Below, in pieces: positions 1 to 9,431 of a stretch of 19,962 nucleotides of DNA. The position numbers and the translations under genes are program-made. A model generated the notes under the pieces. It did no database searches. It was not told the DNA's origin and saw only the letters and a program-made list of their open reading frames with translations. Source of the DNA: Phoronis ovalis. Lineage: Eukaryota; Phoronida; Phoronidae. Within the stretch, counting starts at the first letter, position 1, and every line of letters starts with the position of its first letter. The stretch spans positions 1 through 19,962 of the forward strand of contig JAOXYB010009678.1 of NCBI GenBank assembly GCA_028565635.1, in the 5' to 3' direction.

Positions 1-1027
1 TATGTAAATAAAAAAAGATCACAAGTGCCAACATCCAGTTGATTTGTACCCCGGGGCGCCCTTTCAAACAAACCTTGATCCTTCATATTACTGTACCTAT
101 TGTTGTAACCAAATTATGGATAACCACAGATATCAAAAATGTTCAAGATTGTCAAACAGAGTGAGTTATAAAGTCGAATTGAAAGTTATCTTTGGCGTCC
201 TCTTCATGATAAATTTGAAAATAACTGTTAGAATGGCTATGTATAACATATAGTGCTTGAATATGACATTTCAATGTAACTTACATAAAATTCATGTATT
301 TCACACCTAGAAGTAAAAACTCTGTTAGGTTATGTATAGTCTACATATACGATTACACATAATACATCCTCAAAATTCCATCAACGAACAAATAATCCAA
401 AAAAATAGTCACTTTAAAATAATTTCGTCATTCAGTCTGAATATAATTGCTGCTCCTAGGTGTAAGTTTAATTTACGTAAGAAGGTGTTTATTTAATTTT
501 TGGGCTTGTATTAAGATGATCTGTGTCTAATGGAAGATTGTAAGAAATATTGTATGAATTTTAAAGGTTGCAAAAGCATGCCCAATAACATGATGATTTT
601 AGAGAACGCCTGTTTTTGCATTTTTATAAATAATAATTACAAACCATGTTTTAAAAAATAATGACTTCTACATAGTATTTCGGGTAAGACCTATGCATTA
701 TTTATTTTGCCAGTTACTACCTATTGGAGAAGCTCAGTCTTTTTTGCTGAGTTTTGACTAGGTAAGTGATCGACCTTTTGTGAATGCAAGTACATTCGAT
801 AAGAGCACAAACAAATTGAAAATGACTTGACAGTTTGAACGCCCTAGAGTTCCGACCTTAACAACGAAAAATTGCAATCAAGCAGTTATTACCCATAATC
901 TTGCATTCTCTGTTACCAGAAACACTAACCTTGATAATATGATTAAAATCGTTTACAGCTTATTATTAACTTAAAGATAAATTATAAGTTTTTATATAAC
1001 GATGTTGATTTAAATAAATCATTTTAT
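1..1027. other. Non-coding, probably intron after exon A1
   Basis: AT-rich. It holds the dispersed repeat at 726-884 and the edge of tandem unit 1. No EGF exon, splice-site pair or convincing open frame was found; the plus-strand frame at 44-253 has no recognisable features. Confidence 0.6.
726..884. repeat. Dispersed repeat family, copy 1
   Basis: Shares GAGAAGCT, a TCTTTTT...GTTTT stretch and the near-identical GGTAAG-GATCGACCTTTT core, then a weaker match through AATTGAAAATGA and AATCAA, with 9266-9410. It ends about 45 bases from the start of tandem unit 1. No terminal repeats or coding capacity were seen. Confidence 0.65.
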
Positions 1028-1029
1028 AC

Positions 1030-1152
1030 CTGAGCACCGAGGAGGTTGCCCCGTAAACCCATGCTGGCATTCACACGAGTAAGATCCTGGGACGTTTATA
1101 CATGTCGCGTTTTGATCACATGCATTCTTTGAATACACACACTCGTCAATAT
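1030..1152 (-). CDS. Calcium-binding EGF domain, A1 (last exon in window)
   Basis: A 123-base exon, phase 1-1, with acceptor TTGCAG and donor TCAG|GTATAA. It encodes DIDECVYSKNACDQNATCIN then [20 protein letters not shown]. All cbEGF features are present. CDQNATC also fits the O-fucose consensus (C2-x4-S/T-C3) and contains an N-x-T sequon, which the other intact A/B copies lack because they have Lys there. No further exon is visible to its left, so the gene continues beyond the window. Confidence 0.92.
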
Positions 1153-1961
1153 CTGCAATAAATACATTCCTTTGTGTATAAATATCAACCTGTATGTTTT
1201 GTGATGCAAGTGTTTGTAATCTCAGAATCAAAATTTAATTCGATTAAACTACAAGACAATTCAATTGGTATGCTGCCAGATTTTCGTAAGCTAAGTAGAT
1301 GTAGATTACGCAGTATTCCTTAATTGTATTGCAGTTTTCCTTTGTAATAATCAGGCATTAATTAATTAATTAATTCGAAATAAATAAACTTAAAATTTGG
1401 TACGCCTATGCATCTTGCGACAAAACTTCAGGAAAATTCGCCTTTTCTCCAAATCGCAGTACTGCTTGACACATAATTTATGGTTTCAAATGTTTCATTG
1501 TTAATACGCTAAAACTGATGTAGCCGTTTTTTTAAATGCCCGCTGCCCTTCAAAATGCCCCCCTATAATAAAAAAGATCTCACCTGGTAATTGGTAATGT
1601 CTTAAATCAACAACTTCGAAATAAGTAATGACAGAGCAACAATATTTGGCAAACCTATTCAAGAATGATAACCCTGGCTTATGTATATGTTGCTGAACTA
1701 TAGATATGATTATATAATATGAAATTGGCTTCATTTCACTATTGTAGTAAATAATTTCTAGATAGAATAATAACAGAAACGCACTTAATTTCGCTATAGA
1801 TCTATAGAGCAAAACCATAACACCAACTTAACGTTATATATTTGCGAAACTTTCGAAGTCTCTTGCGGACATATCCATTACCGAAAACATTTGGAGCACG
1901 AGATTTATTTCATTGTTAATTATACTGAACATAGAGACAACTGTAAGAACACAGATAATAC

Positions 1962-2084
1962 CTGTGCACCCAGGCGGTTGCCCCGTAAACCCAAGTTGGC
2001 ATTCACACGAATAAGACCCTGGGATATTCGTACATTTCGTGTTTTGGCCACAAGTATTCTTTGAGATCAAACACTCGTCGATGT
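1962..2084 (-). CDS. Calcium-binding EGF domain, B1
   Basis: A 123-base exon, phase 1-1, with acceptor GCAG and donor ACAG|GTATTA. It encodes [20 protein letters not shown] then [20 protein letters not shown], with six cysteines and cbEGF motifs. An apparent ATG at the start of an open frame here is an internal Ile-Ser region read from intron context; translation enters by splicing. Confidence 0.93.
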
Positions 2085-2349
2085 CTGCAAGAAATACAAA
2101 TGCAGATACGTTTTGTGCTGCAAGATTTTGTAATCACAGGTAAAACAATATGTGAAGCAACATATTACTCGATTAGGCCGAAGACAACTGTTGCGTGCGA
2201 AACGCATAATAAACAGAAGAAAGATAATCCTTTTATTTCTATATAAATTGTCACGACAGTCTTGACACCTTTTTTGCAGCTTACAATAATAAGTATAATA
2301 GTGGACTAAGCAGGTGGGGTGATCGCTCACACACATGCTGTGCTGCCAA

Positions 2350-2382
2350 ACTTTATCTATTTCTTTCTATTTATCTATCTTG
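2350..2382. repeat. TATC/TTTC microsatellite at unit boundary
   Basis: CTATTTCTTTCTATTTATCTATC, placed exactly where tandem unit 1 ends and unit 2 begins. Confidence 0.7.
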
Positions 2383-2475
2383 ATAATATGATTAAAATCG
2401 TTTACAGCTTATTATTAACTTAAAGATAAGTTATAAGTTTTTATATACTGATGTATTAAATAAATCATTTTATAC

Positions 2476-2598
2476 CTGAGCACCGAGGAGGTTGCCCCGT
2501 AAACCCATGCTGGCATTCACACGAGTAAGATCCTGGGACGTTTATACATTTCGCATTTTGGCCACATGCATTCTTTGAACCCAAACACTCGTCAATGT
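2476..2598 (-). CDS. Calcium-binding EGF domain, A2
   Basis: A 123-base exon, phase 1-1, with acceptor TTGTAG and donor TCAG|GTATAA. It encodes DIDECLGSKNACGQNAKCIN then [20 protein letters not shown]. All six cysteines and the calcium motifs are present. It is close to A1 and A3 in both exon and intron sequence. Confidence 0.93.
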
Positions 2599-3693
2599 CT
2601 ACAAGAAATACATTCCTTTGTGTATAAATATCAATCTTTATGTTTTGTGGTGCAAGTGCTTGTAATCTCAGAATCAAAAATTTCATTCGATTAAATTAAA
2701 CTACAAGACAATTCAATTGTGAAGAACCGGTGAACAACAATTAAAGAACATTATATGCAGTTTATACCTGAACGGCTCGAAAGATAAAAACTGCTACTTG
2801 CAAATTTGCTGAACAATCGTAGACACTTTCATATTACCTGCCCTCTGGGATAACTGGATTCGATTTTAATCAGTTTGAACATGTAAACCAAATTTGATCT
2901 ACTCCTAAAACTTATATTCATGTGGTATCTGTAGGTGTGCTGTCAGGTTTTCGTAAGCTGAGTAGAGGTGGATTACGCGGTATTCCTAAATTTTATTGCA
3001 GTTTTCCTTTGTAATAATCAGGCATTAATTAATTAATTAATTCAAAATAAATAAACTTAAAATTTGGTACACCTATGCATCTTGCGACAAAACTTCAGGA
3101 AAATTCGCTTTTTCTCCAAATCGATGCTCAGAGACGTTAACTTGACATATTCCATATACATTTGAATGGAGATATCTTTAAATCCTAGTACTGCTTGACA
3201 CATAATTTAAGGTTACAAATGTTTCATTGTTAAATACGCTAAAACTGCTGTAGCCGTTTTTTAAAATGCCCGCTACCCCTCAAAATGCCCCCCCCCCTAT
3301 AATAAAAACACCTCACCTGGTAATTGGTAATGTCTTAAATCAACAACTTCGAAATAAGTAATGCCAGAGCAACATTATTTGGCAAACCTATTCAAGAATG
3401 ATAACCCTGGCTTATGCATATGTTGCTGAACTATAGATATGATTATATAATATGAAATTGACTTCATTTCACTATTGTAGTAAATAATTTCTAGATAGAA
3501 TAATAACAGAAACGCACTTAATTTCGTTATAGATCTATAGAGCAAAATCATAACACAACTTAACGGTATATATTTGTGAAACTTTCGAAGTCTATTGCGA
3601 ACATATACATTACCCAAACATTTTGGAGCACGAGATTTATTTCATTGTTATTTATACTCAACATAGAGACAACTGAAAGGACTCAGTTTATAC

Positions 3694-3816
3694 CTGTGCA
3701 CCCAGGCGGTTGCCCCGTAAATCCAAGTTGGCATTCACACGAATAAGACCCTGGGATATTCGTACATTTCGTGTTTTGGCCACACGTATTCTTTAAGGTC
3801 AAACACTCGTCGATGT
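3694..3816 (-). CDS. Calcium-binding EGF domain, B2
   Basis: A 123-base exon, phase 1-1, with acceptor GCAG and donor ACAG|GTATAA. It encodes [20 protein letters not shown] then [20 protein letters not shown]. It differs from B1 only in a few residues near the first cysteine (LTLK versus LISK). Six cysteines and the cbEGF motifs are intact. Confidence 0.93.
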
Positions 3817-4081
3817 CTGCAAGAAATACAAATGTAGATAAGTTTTGTGCTGCAAGATTTTGTAATCACAGGTAAAACAATATGTGAAGCAACATATTAC
3901 TCGATTAAGCCGAAGACAACTGTTGCGTGCGAAACGCACGATAAACAGAAGAATGATAATCCCTTTATTTCTATATAAATTGTCACGAAAGTCTTGACGC
4001 CTTTTTGCAGCTTACAATAGTAAGTATAACAGTGGACTAAGCAGGTGGGGTGGTCGCTCACAAACATGCTGTGCCGCCAAA

Positions 4082-4112
4082 CTTTTACCTATATCTATCT
4101 ATTTATCTATCT
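4082..4112. repeat. TATC microsatellite at unit boundary
   Basis: CCTATATCTATCTATTTATC, placed where tandem unit 2 ends and unit 3 begins; it is the counterpart of the one at 2350. Confidence 0.7.
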
Positions 4113-4210
4113 TGATAATATGATTAAAATCATTTACAGCTTATTATTAACTTAAAGATAAATTATAGGTTTTTATATAACGATGTTGATTTAAATAAAT
4201 CACTTTATAC

Positions 4211-4333
4211 CTGAGCACCGAGGAGGTTGCCCCTCAAACCGATGCTGGCATTCACACGAGTAAGATCCTGGGACGTTTATACATGTCGCGTTTTGGCCAC
4301 ATGCATTCTTTGAACCCAAACACTCGTCAATGT
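4211..4333 (-). pseudogene. EGF exon A3, open frame but acceptor lost
   Basis: It matches the exons at 1030 and 2476 in length (123 bases), frame and all six cysteines (NIDECLGSKNACGQNATCIN, ending GQPPRCS), and the donor TCAG|GTATAA is kept. The acceptor dinucleotide is AA instead of AG (plus strand TT at 4334-4335, where other copies have CT). The nearest upstream AG, in TACAG|TTTATT, would put the exon in the wrong phase. A conserved Gly has become Arg (CQHRFEG instead of CQHGFTG), which fits relaxed selection. It is probably skipped; a cryptic or non-AG acceptor cannot be excluded. Confidence 0.75.
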
Positions 4334-4922
4334 TTGGAATAAACTGTACATTTCTTTGTGTATACATATCAACCTTTATGTTTTGTGGTGCAAGTGCTTT
4401 TAATCTCAGAATCAAAAATTTCATTTGATTAAACTACAAGACAATTCAATTGTGAAGAACCGGTGAACAAAAACTAAAACCTGATGTAGCCAGGTTTTTT
4501 AAATGTCCGCTGACCCTTAAAATGTCCCATTTAATAAGAAACTTCACCTGATAATTGATAATGTTTTAAATCTACAACTTCAAAATGAGTTATGCCAGAC
4601 CAACAATATTTGACAAATCTCTTTAAGAATGATAACCATGGCTTATGTATATGCTGTTGAACTGTAGATATGATTACATAATATGAAATTGGCTTTATTT
4701 CGCTATTGAAGTAAATCATTTCTAGATAGAATAATAACAGAAACGTACATAATTTCGTTATAGATCTATAGAGCAAATTCATAACACCAACTTAGTGGTA
4801 TATATTTGTGGAACTTTTCAAGTCTTGTGTGAACATATACATCACCCAAAAATTCGGAGCACGAGATTTGTTTCATTGTTATTTATACTCAACACAAAGA
4901 CAACTGAAAGAACGGTTTATAC

Positions 4923-5045
4923 CTGTGCACCCCGGCGGTGTCCCCGTAAACCCAGGCTGGCATTCACACAAGTAAGATCCAGGGATGTTCGTACATTTCG
5001 CGTTTTGGCCACATGAACTCTTTGGAGCCAAACATTCGTCAATGT
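4923..5045 (-). CDS. Calcium-binding EGF domain, B3
   Basis: A 123-base exon, phase 1-1, with acceptor GCAG and donor ACAG|GTATAA. It encodes DIDECLAPKSSCGQNAKCTN then IPGSYLCECQPGFTGTPPGC, with six cysteines and full cbEGF motifs. It is the most diverged intact member of the A/B group. The overlapping plus-strand open frame is antisense shadow. Confidence 0.93.
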
Positions 5046-5215
5046 CTGCAAGAAAGACATTTCGTTGTGTATAAATATCAACCTAGCGTAGATACGTTTT
5101 GATATACAAGTCCATATGAGCACAAATAAGAAAGAAAATTCCATAAAGCCTTTTAGTTTCATTTCGCGCTATGTTATATACCTTCGATGTTTTAATTAAC
5201 GTAGTCAAGTTATAC

Positions 5216-5340
5216 CTGTGCACCCAATCGATTGACTTGTAAACCCTGGTTGGCATTCACGGGAATAAGACCCTGCGATATTCGTAAATTTCGAGTTTTG
5301 GCCATGCACACGTATCTTTGAGGTCAATCACTCGTCAATG
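5216..5340 (-). pseudogene. Decayed EGF exon, type B copy (B4)
   Basis: It is clearly related to the exons at 1962 and 3694, but has many lesions. The acceptor AG is CG. The codon for the first cysteine is TGA. There is a one-base loss and a three-base gain (length 125, not 123). Two later cysteine codons are changed (TGT to TTT and TGT to CGT). Only the donor (ACAG|GTATAA) is unchanged. The flank on its right has both the segment kept in A copies and the segment kept in B copies, so it may preserve the ancestral intron layout. Confidence 0.9.
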
Positions 5341-5662
5341 TCGGCATGAAATACATTTCTTTGTGTATAAATAGTAACCGATACAAATGTAGATACGTTT
5401 TGTGCTGAAAGTTTTTGTAATCACAGGTAAAACAATATGTGAAGGCAAGAAACAACATATTACTCGATTAAGCCGATGACAACTGTTGAGTGCGAAACGC
5501 ATGATAGGTCTATACCTTGGAAAAGTGGTCACGCTATTTTCACCGATGAGAGCTTTAAGGAATATCCGTTTATTCTGTGTCCTTTCTAAAGTAACTTGTA
5601 ACCACAGAGTGTGCAACTTTAAAGTTTTTAATTTAAAAATAATAACTTTCATATAATATTAC

Positions 5663-5757
5663 CAGTGCAATACCCGGGTTTACACTGGCATCTCCGGGAA
5701 TATTGACACATTTGGTGTGTGGGGGCGTACAAGTAACGGAAAAACATTCATCATTGT
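5663..5757 (-). pseudogene. Broken EGF exon, type C copy (7-base deletion)
   Basis: Both splice sites look usable (acceptor TTTCAG, donor ACTG|GTAATA), and the start DNDECFSVTCTPPHTKCVNI is in frame with the first three cysteines. Compared with 9432, seven bases are missing between CCCGG and AGATGCC, so the frame shifts just before the fourth cysteine. The exon is 95 bases, not a multiple of three. If it is spliced in, the downstream EGF frame is lost; if skipped, the frame is kept. Restoring the length would give a 34-residue domain with an unusually short last loop (CKPGYC), which both copies share. Confidence 0.85.
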
Positions 5758-5974
5758 CTGAAATTAGTTCAAAGCTGTTTAAATTATCGATATGGCCAAC
5801 TTTCTCCAACCACCAGAGGTTTACATCCCAATCTTAGCATCTAATATAAGACCTGTTTTGAGCTAATTTTCGGAAATAATTATAAAGTGTTAGATTGATC
5901 AACAAAGTATGATTCTATAAAGTTTATGATACACGTGTATGCTACACTTTTAATCCTGATTTCGAAATTATTAC

Positions 5975-6094
5975 CTATGCAGGTAGGTCCAGTAAATCCA
6001 GGTATACAAGTACACTGATAGGATCCAAGGGTGTTGATACACATGCTGTTGCCATTGGTACATACGGACGGAAGTGACGCACACTCATCGATGT
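5975..6094 (-). CDS. Calcium-binding EGF domain, type D copy 2
   Basis: A 120-base exon, phase 1-1, with acceptor ATCTAG and donor ATAG|GTAATA. It encodes 40 residues beginning [20 protein letters not shown] and ending [14 protein letters not shown]. All cysteines and the calcium motifs are intact. It sits in the first copy of the duplicated block (5663-6137) and pairs with the exon at 9750. It follows the longest EGF-region intron, which contains the retrotransposon remnant. Confidence 0.93.
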   Translation of the reverse strand, partial: TSMSVRHFRPYVPMATACVSTPLDPISVLVYLDLLDLPA

Positions 6095-6240
6095 CTAGAT
6101 TATAAAAAAATAAGAAAGACTATGTAACAACAATTCATGTAAAATTTGTCCTATTATAACTGGGGAAACTACGAACACAAGCCCCTGATGTAATATAGTA
6201 TGCTAGATAACGCAGAGCTATATTGCTATATAGTTATATA

Positions 6241-6447
6241 AAAGCTGTCAAACACAGTTATCAAAGCTATCACAAACAAAGCTAACTCAACTATCAAACG
6301 CAGCTAGAACTGCTGTCAAACGCTGCTATCACAGCTATCACAGCCAAGCCAGCTATGAAACGCAGCTATAATAGATATCAAACGCTGCTAGCTCAGCTAT
6401 CAAACACAGCTAACACAGCTGGCACAGTTATCAAACAAAGCCAACTA
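6241..6447. repeat. Degenerate minisatellite built on AGCTATCAAACRC
   Basis: About fifteen imperfect copies of AGCTATCAAACGC / AGCTATCACAGC-like words in a row, such as CAGCTATCAAACACAGCTAA. The unit varies between about 9 and 15 bases. It lies in the intron between exons 8888 and 5975. Confidence 0.8.
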
Positions 6448-7234
6448 TGAATTTTGCACCCTGATTCACGGATATAATAATACTGTAAATCCTTTCAAAG
6501 TTTAAAGCTAGGCTAGAGTGTCGTTATCGGTATTTTATTTATATTTGTTTCACCCAATGTAAATAGTGGACTAGCCAAACTCAAAAAAGTGCTCTAGAAA
6601 TATGTTTGTTGGCATCTGAATGGAGTCCGTCACCCGATGCCAAAAAATCGACTTGCGTATAGGAAGACAAAAGGACATGTTTTGGGTCCTAACTCACATT
6701 TCCGAGGTAATTGGACACCTCGGCAACTGGGCCAATTTTTAGCTACGGATGATTTTATGATTTTGTTACTGTCAGCAGAACTGGTCTAAACGGGTGTAAG
6801 GATAGCATTATATCCTATATTTTTATGATCTGAGTAAATATTGTAGAGAATGACTACTTATTGGAAAGAAGACGACATGTGCTACCCGGTAAATTAACTT
6901 TTACTACGATCGGAACGCTACATGGGTCACCAGAGTTCAAAAGGTCATGACTCCTAAAGTTTGCTTGAAATTTGGGGATCTTGGTATATTTGGCCGTTTT
7001 AAGGAAAATTTAGGTAAAGGAATGGTAAATGTTATCATGCTATATTATAACACATTCCCTACTACTGTTTTTTTAAAGAAACATGTAGTTTGAATTTGTT
7101 ATTTGGGATTAGGAGCCTTTTGAAAGTACGCACCATTTTTGGATTTCTGCTGATTCTGAATATTTTATAGCATAGATGTGAGAACCGCAATTTCGCGTAC
7201 AAATGCGATTTGTGCTCTAGATCACCATACATGA
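6448..7234. other. Intron sequence with no recognised gene
   Basis: Less AT-rich than its surroundings, with a short palindrome (CGAGGTAATTGGACACCTCG, about 6703-6722). It may be the 3' part of the retrotransposon or another element, but no coding motifs are visible. Confidence 0.4.
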
Positions 7235-8073
7235 AACTAAAGTTGATCAGCAGTGTTTTTTGGTCTGTAATGCACTACATTAGTTTTACCCGCATTAACC
7301 TTCATTCTCCATTTTTACACCACCTATGTAGAGTATTGACCATAGTTTGAAGATTTTCTTCACTATCAGTAATCAAAGCTATGTCATCAGCACATAGCAG
7401 AATGCTCAAGTTATAATCATCTATATATATTCCTAAACCAACCTTTTTGATTTCTAGTGCCAGATCATTCAGGTATAGGGAAAACAGGATCGGACAAAGG
7501 CAGTCACCTTGTCTTACGCTAAGTTCTATGAGGAACTTGTACATCTTACCCGAGATACATCTATAGGTCTCTATCAACTCGGTCAAAATCGACGGAGGGT
7601 AACTTTTTAGCTATTCTGTTTCTTATAACAGAAGCGAGAACAAATATGTGATCAACACAAGCTCTAGCTTCACGGAAGCCATTCTGCTCATCCACTAAAA
7701 GATCATGTCGATTAGCAAATTTTACAATTCTTGAATTCAACATACTAGAGTACAGTTTACCTGTAATGGACAATAAGCTAATGCCCCGGCACTTGAGGGG
7801 TAATATGGGGTCATTTTCTGCGTTATTTGGAATGGATTTGATTACTGCCTTACTCCACACTGTTTGCACTATCTCTGAATCAAACATTACATTAAAAAGT
7901 GAGGTTTGCATATTGGCAGTCACATCATTTTTCAAAATTTCATTTAGCACATCGTCAATCCCTATTGCCTTATTGTTTTTTGTACTGCTGACTGCATTTT
8001 TAACCTCACTAAAGGTGACTTTGGTGTTTAAAATGGATTCAGATTCATTACTTTCAAGGGCTAATTTGTTTTG
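7235..8073 (-). mobile_element. Non-LTR retrotransposon remnant, reverse transcriptase
   Basis: In minus-strand order the reverse transcriptase motifs are: NNKAIGIDDVLNEILK, VWSKAVIKSIPN, GISLLSITGKLYSSMLNSRI, DEQNGFREARACVDHIFVLA, a damaged motif A (VDFDRVDRDL), then in another frame SVRQGDCLCPILFSLYLNDL, LLCADDIALIT and LHRWC, and in a third frame WRMKVNAGKTNVVHYRPK. The catalytic box is CADD where Tyr or Phe usually comes first. At least two frameshifts and an internal loss between motif A and motif B make it non-functional. No endonuclease domain, second ORF or poly(A) tail was seen. A CR1/L2-like clade is likely but not proven. It lies inside an intron in the same direction as the host gene. 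Confidence 0.88.
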
Positions 8074-8075
8074 TT

Positions 8076-8885
8076 ATGTTTTCAAAGACAAAACCTGGTG
8101 GTAAAATTCATCATCAAAGCATCTAAATCCACAGCCGCTTTACTGAACAGAGATCCATAATATCCTATATTAAGTGCATTTACACGAACAAATTTAATAG
8201 TATGTATCAAAGGCAAGAGAAAGAACTAGCTCCTCGCCAGCAGCGTAAAGTTATTTTAATAGATTTGAATAGAGTATTAGTAAAACACAAATCGCGTTAT
8301 TTATAATGTTGAATTTTACATGTTTTCTAAAATGTACATCTGCCCGCGATGCGTTCTGACAAGTTATACAAGACATAGATGTTGGTTAATGATGTGTGAT
8401 CATGCATCTGCGTGTTTTGTGCTTACCTGCTGAAATAATAGGTTGGAACCATTAATATGGAGCAGAAAGATATGAGAGCTGTTCACTGGTTCACTGATTA
8501 TTCTATAAGTTCACTAGAGTAACATGAGTATTGTGGCATTACATAATTGTATAAATCCCCGAATACTCGTAAATTTAATGTTTGGATTTGATTACTGTTG
8601 AAACAAATATCAGTATCTTACTACTATTATATTATCATTAGTCAACAGAGTTAAAGTGAATAGAACACAATTGCTCCCAATTTCTATTAGTAATGTAGCT
8701 ATAATTATTGCATAACTTATTAATAATGAGATCTGTAGTAGAATGTAAAAGCCTAGTACTATACTAAAAAATAACACATATCTGAGAGAGGACAGCATTT
8801 ACTTATCTTACATCTAGTTGATTACCAGTACTTTTTAAAGGATTGTACAGCCAAAAACTATAAAACAAATTGTATATAACAATAT
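8076..8885. other. Intron sequence with no recognised gene
   Basis: AT-rich sequence between the reverse transcriptase remnant and exon 8888. The hydrophobic open frame at 8610-8798 (minus) has no splice context or family resemblance. Confidence 0.5.
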
Positions 8886-8887
8886 AC

Positions 8888-9001
8888 CACTGCAGTTTGG
8901 TCCTTCGTAGCCGGCTTTACACTGGCATTGGTAGGAACCAGGAATATTCATGCATTCTGTGTTTGGTTGGGCGCATGTTACCGAAGTACATTTATCCTTA
9001 T
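8888..9001 (-). CDS. EGF domain, type C, intact (DKDKC variant)
   Basis: A 114-base exon, phase 1-1, with acceptor TTTCAG and donor AGTG|GTATAT. It encodes 38 residues: DKDKCTSVTCAQPNTECMNI followed by PGSYQCQCKAGYEGPNC. Six cysteines are present, and so is the C-x-N-x4-Y-x-C-x-C hydroxylation core. The usual DxDE calcium motif is DKDK, so calcium binding may be weakened. It is the only unbroken member of the type C family; the copies at 9432 and 5663 are damaged. Confidence 0.92.
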
Positions 9002-9265
9002 CTGAAATTAAATAGTTTAAAAAATCTACATTCTAAGCGAACGGTTTGATTCTATTAAGCATATTTACCTATCACATCCTGATCGTGTTACATGTACAGT
9101 ATGGTTTAAAAACTTGTTATTGGACGCATGAGCTATAATGGCTAGTTTGTATATCACACTGGTTACGACAATTACGACTGCGTTACAACATATGTTTTAC
9201 TTGTGAGGACAATATCCTTCACGTTCAGTTCTATATCTCTGGAATGAATTACCCAAATGTATTTA

Positions 9266-9410
9266 ATAGAGAAGCTGAATCTTTTTGTTCAGTTTTAATT
9301 AGGTAAGCGATCGACCTTTTATGGTTAGGAAAAATAAATTAAAAATGATTGAAAGCTTTGAACATCGTGAGATCGGGCCTTGAAAATGAAAAACCGTAAT
9401 CAAAATCATA
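9266..9410. repeat. Dispersed repeat family, copy 2
   Basis: Same-orientation relative of 726-884, with clear matches at GAGAAGCT, AGGTAAGCGATCGACCTTTT and the AT-rich part after it. It lies beside the left edge of the duplicated block at 9432. Confidence 0.65.
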
Positions 9411-9431
9411 AAGTGGTGAGTGCCCAGACTG

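Larger units (their letters stand above)
929..2350 (-). repeat. Tandem unit 1 (exons A1 and B1 with introns)
   Basis: The stretch beginning CTTGATAATATGATTAAAAT, exon A1, the long intron and exon B1 with its right flank recur at 2380-4080 and, shortened, at 4112-5100. Intron sequence is almost as similar as the exons, which points to recent duplication. The unit contains an (ATTA)n run at 1357-1374 also present in unit 2. Confidence 0.9.
2380..4080 (-). repeat. Tandem unit 2 (exons A2 and B2 with introns)
   Basis: The longest copy of the two-exon unit. It has about 220 bases (roughly 2717-2932) and about 60 bases (roughly 3120-3185) that are missing from unit 1, plus a run of ten C at about 3287-3297. 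The (ATTA)n run recurs at about 3026-3043. A TATC-type microsatellite marks both its edges. Confidence 0.88.
4112..5100 (-). repeat. Tandem unit 3 (exons A3 and B3), shortened
   Basis: It begins with the same CTTGATAATATGATTAAAAT stretch. After GAAGAACCGGTGAACAA, shared with unit 2, it jumps directly to the ATGTAGCC stretch, so most of the A-B intron is deleted. It contains the acceptor-less exon A3 and the intact exon B3. Confidence 0.85.
5663..6137 (-). repeat. Duplicated block, copy 1 (exons 5663 and 5975)
   Basis: About 475 bases that match 9432-9912 over exons and intron with roughly twenty differences counted by eye, plus a seven-base deletion. The copies diverge abruptly after CAATTCA on the right. 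Confidence 0.92.

Noticed and set aside
44-253. Plus-strand open frame of 69 codons
   Set aside because: No recognisable motif, splice context or composition signal.
4334-4356. Alternative acceptor TACAG upstream of exon A3
   Set aside because: Its use would add 18 bases and start in phase 0 instead of phase 1, shifting the EGF frame.
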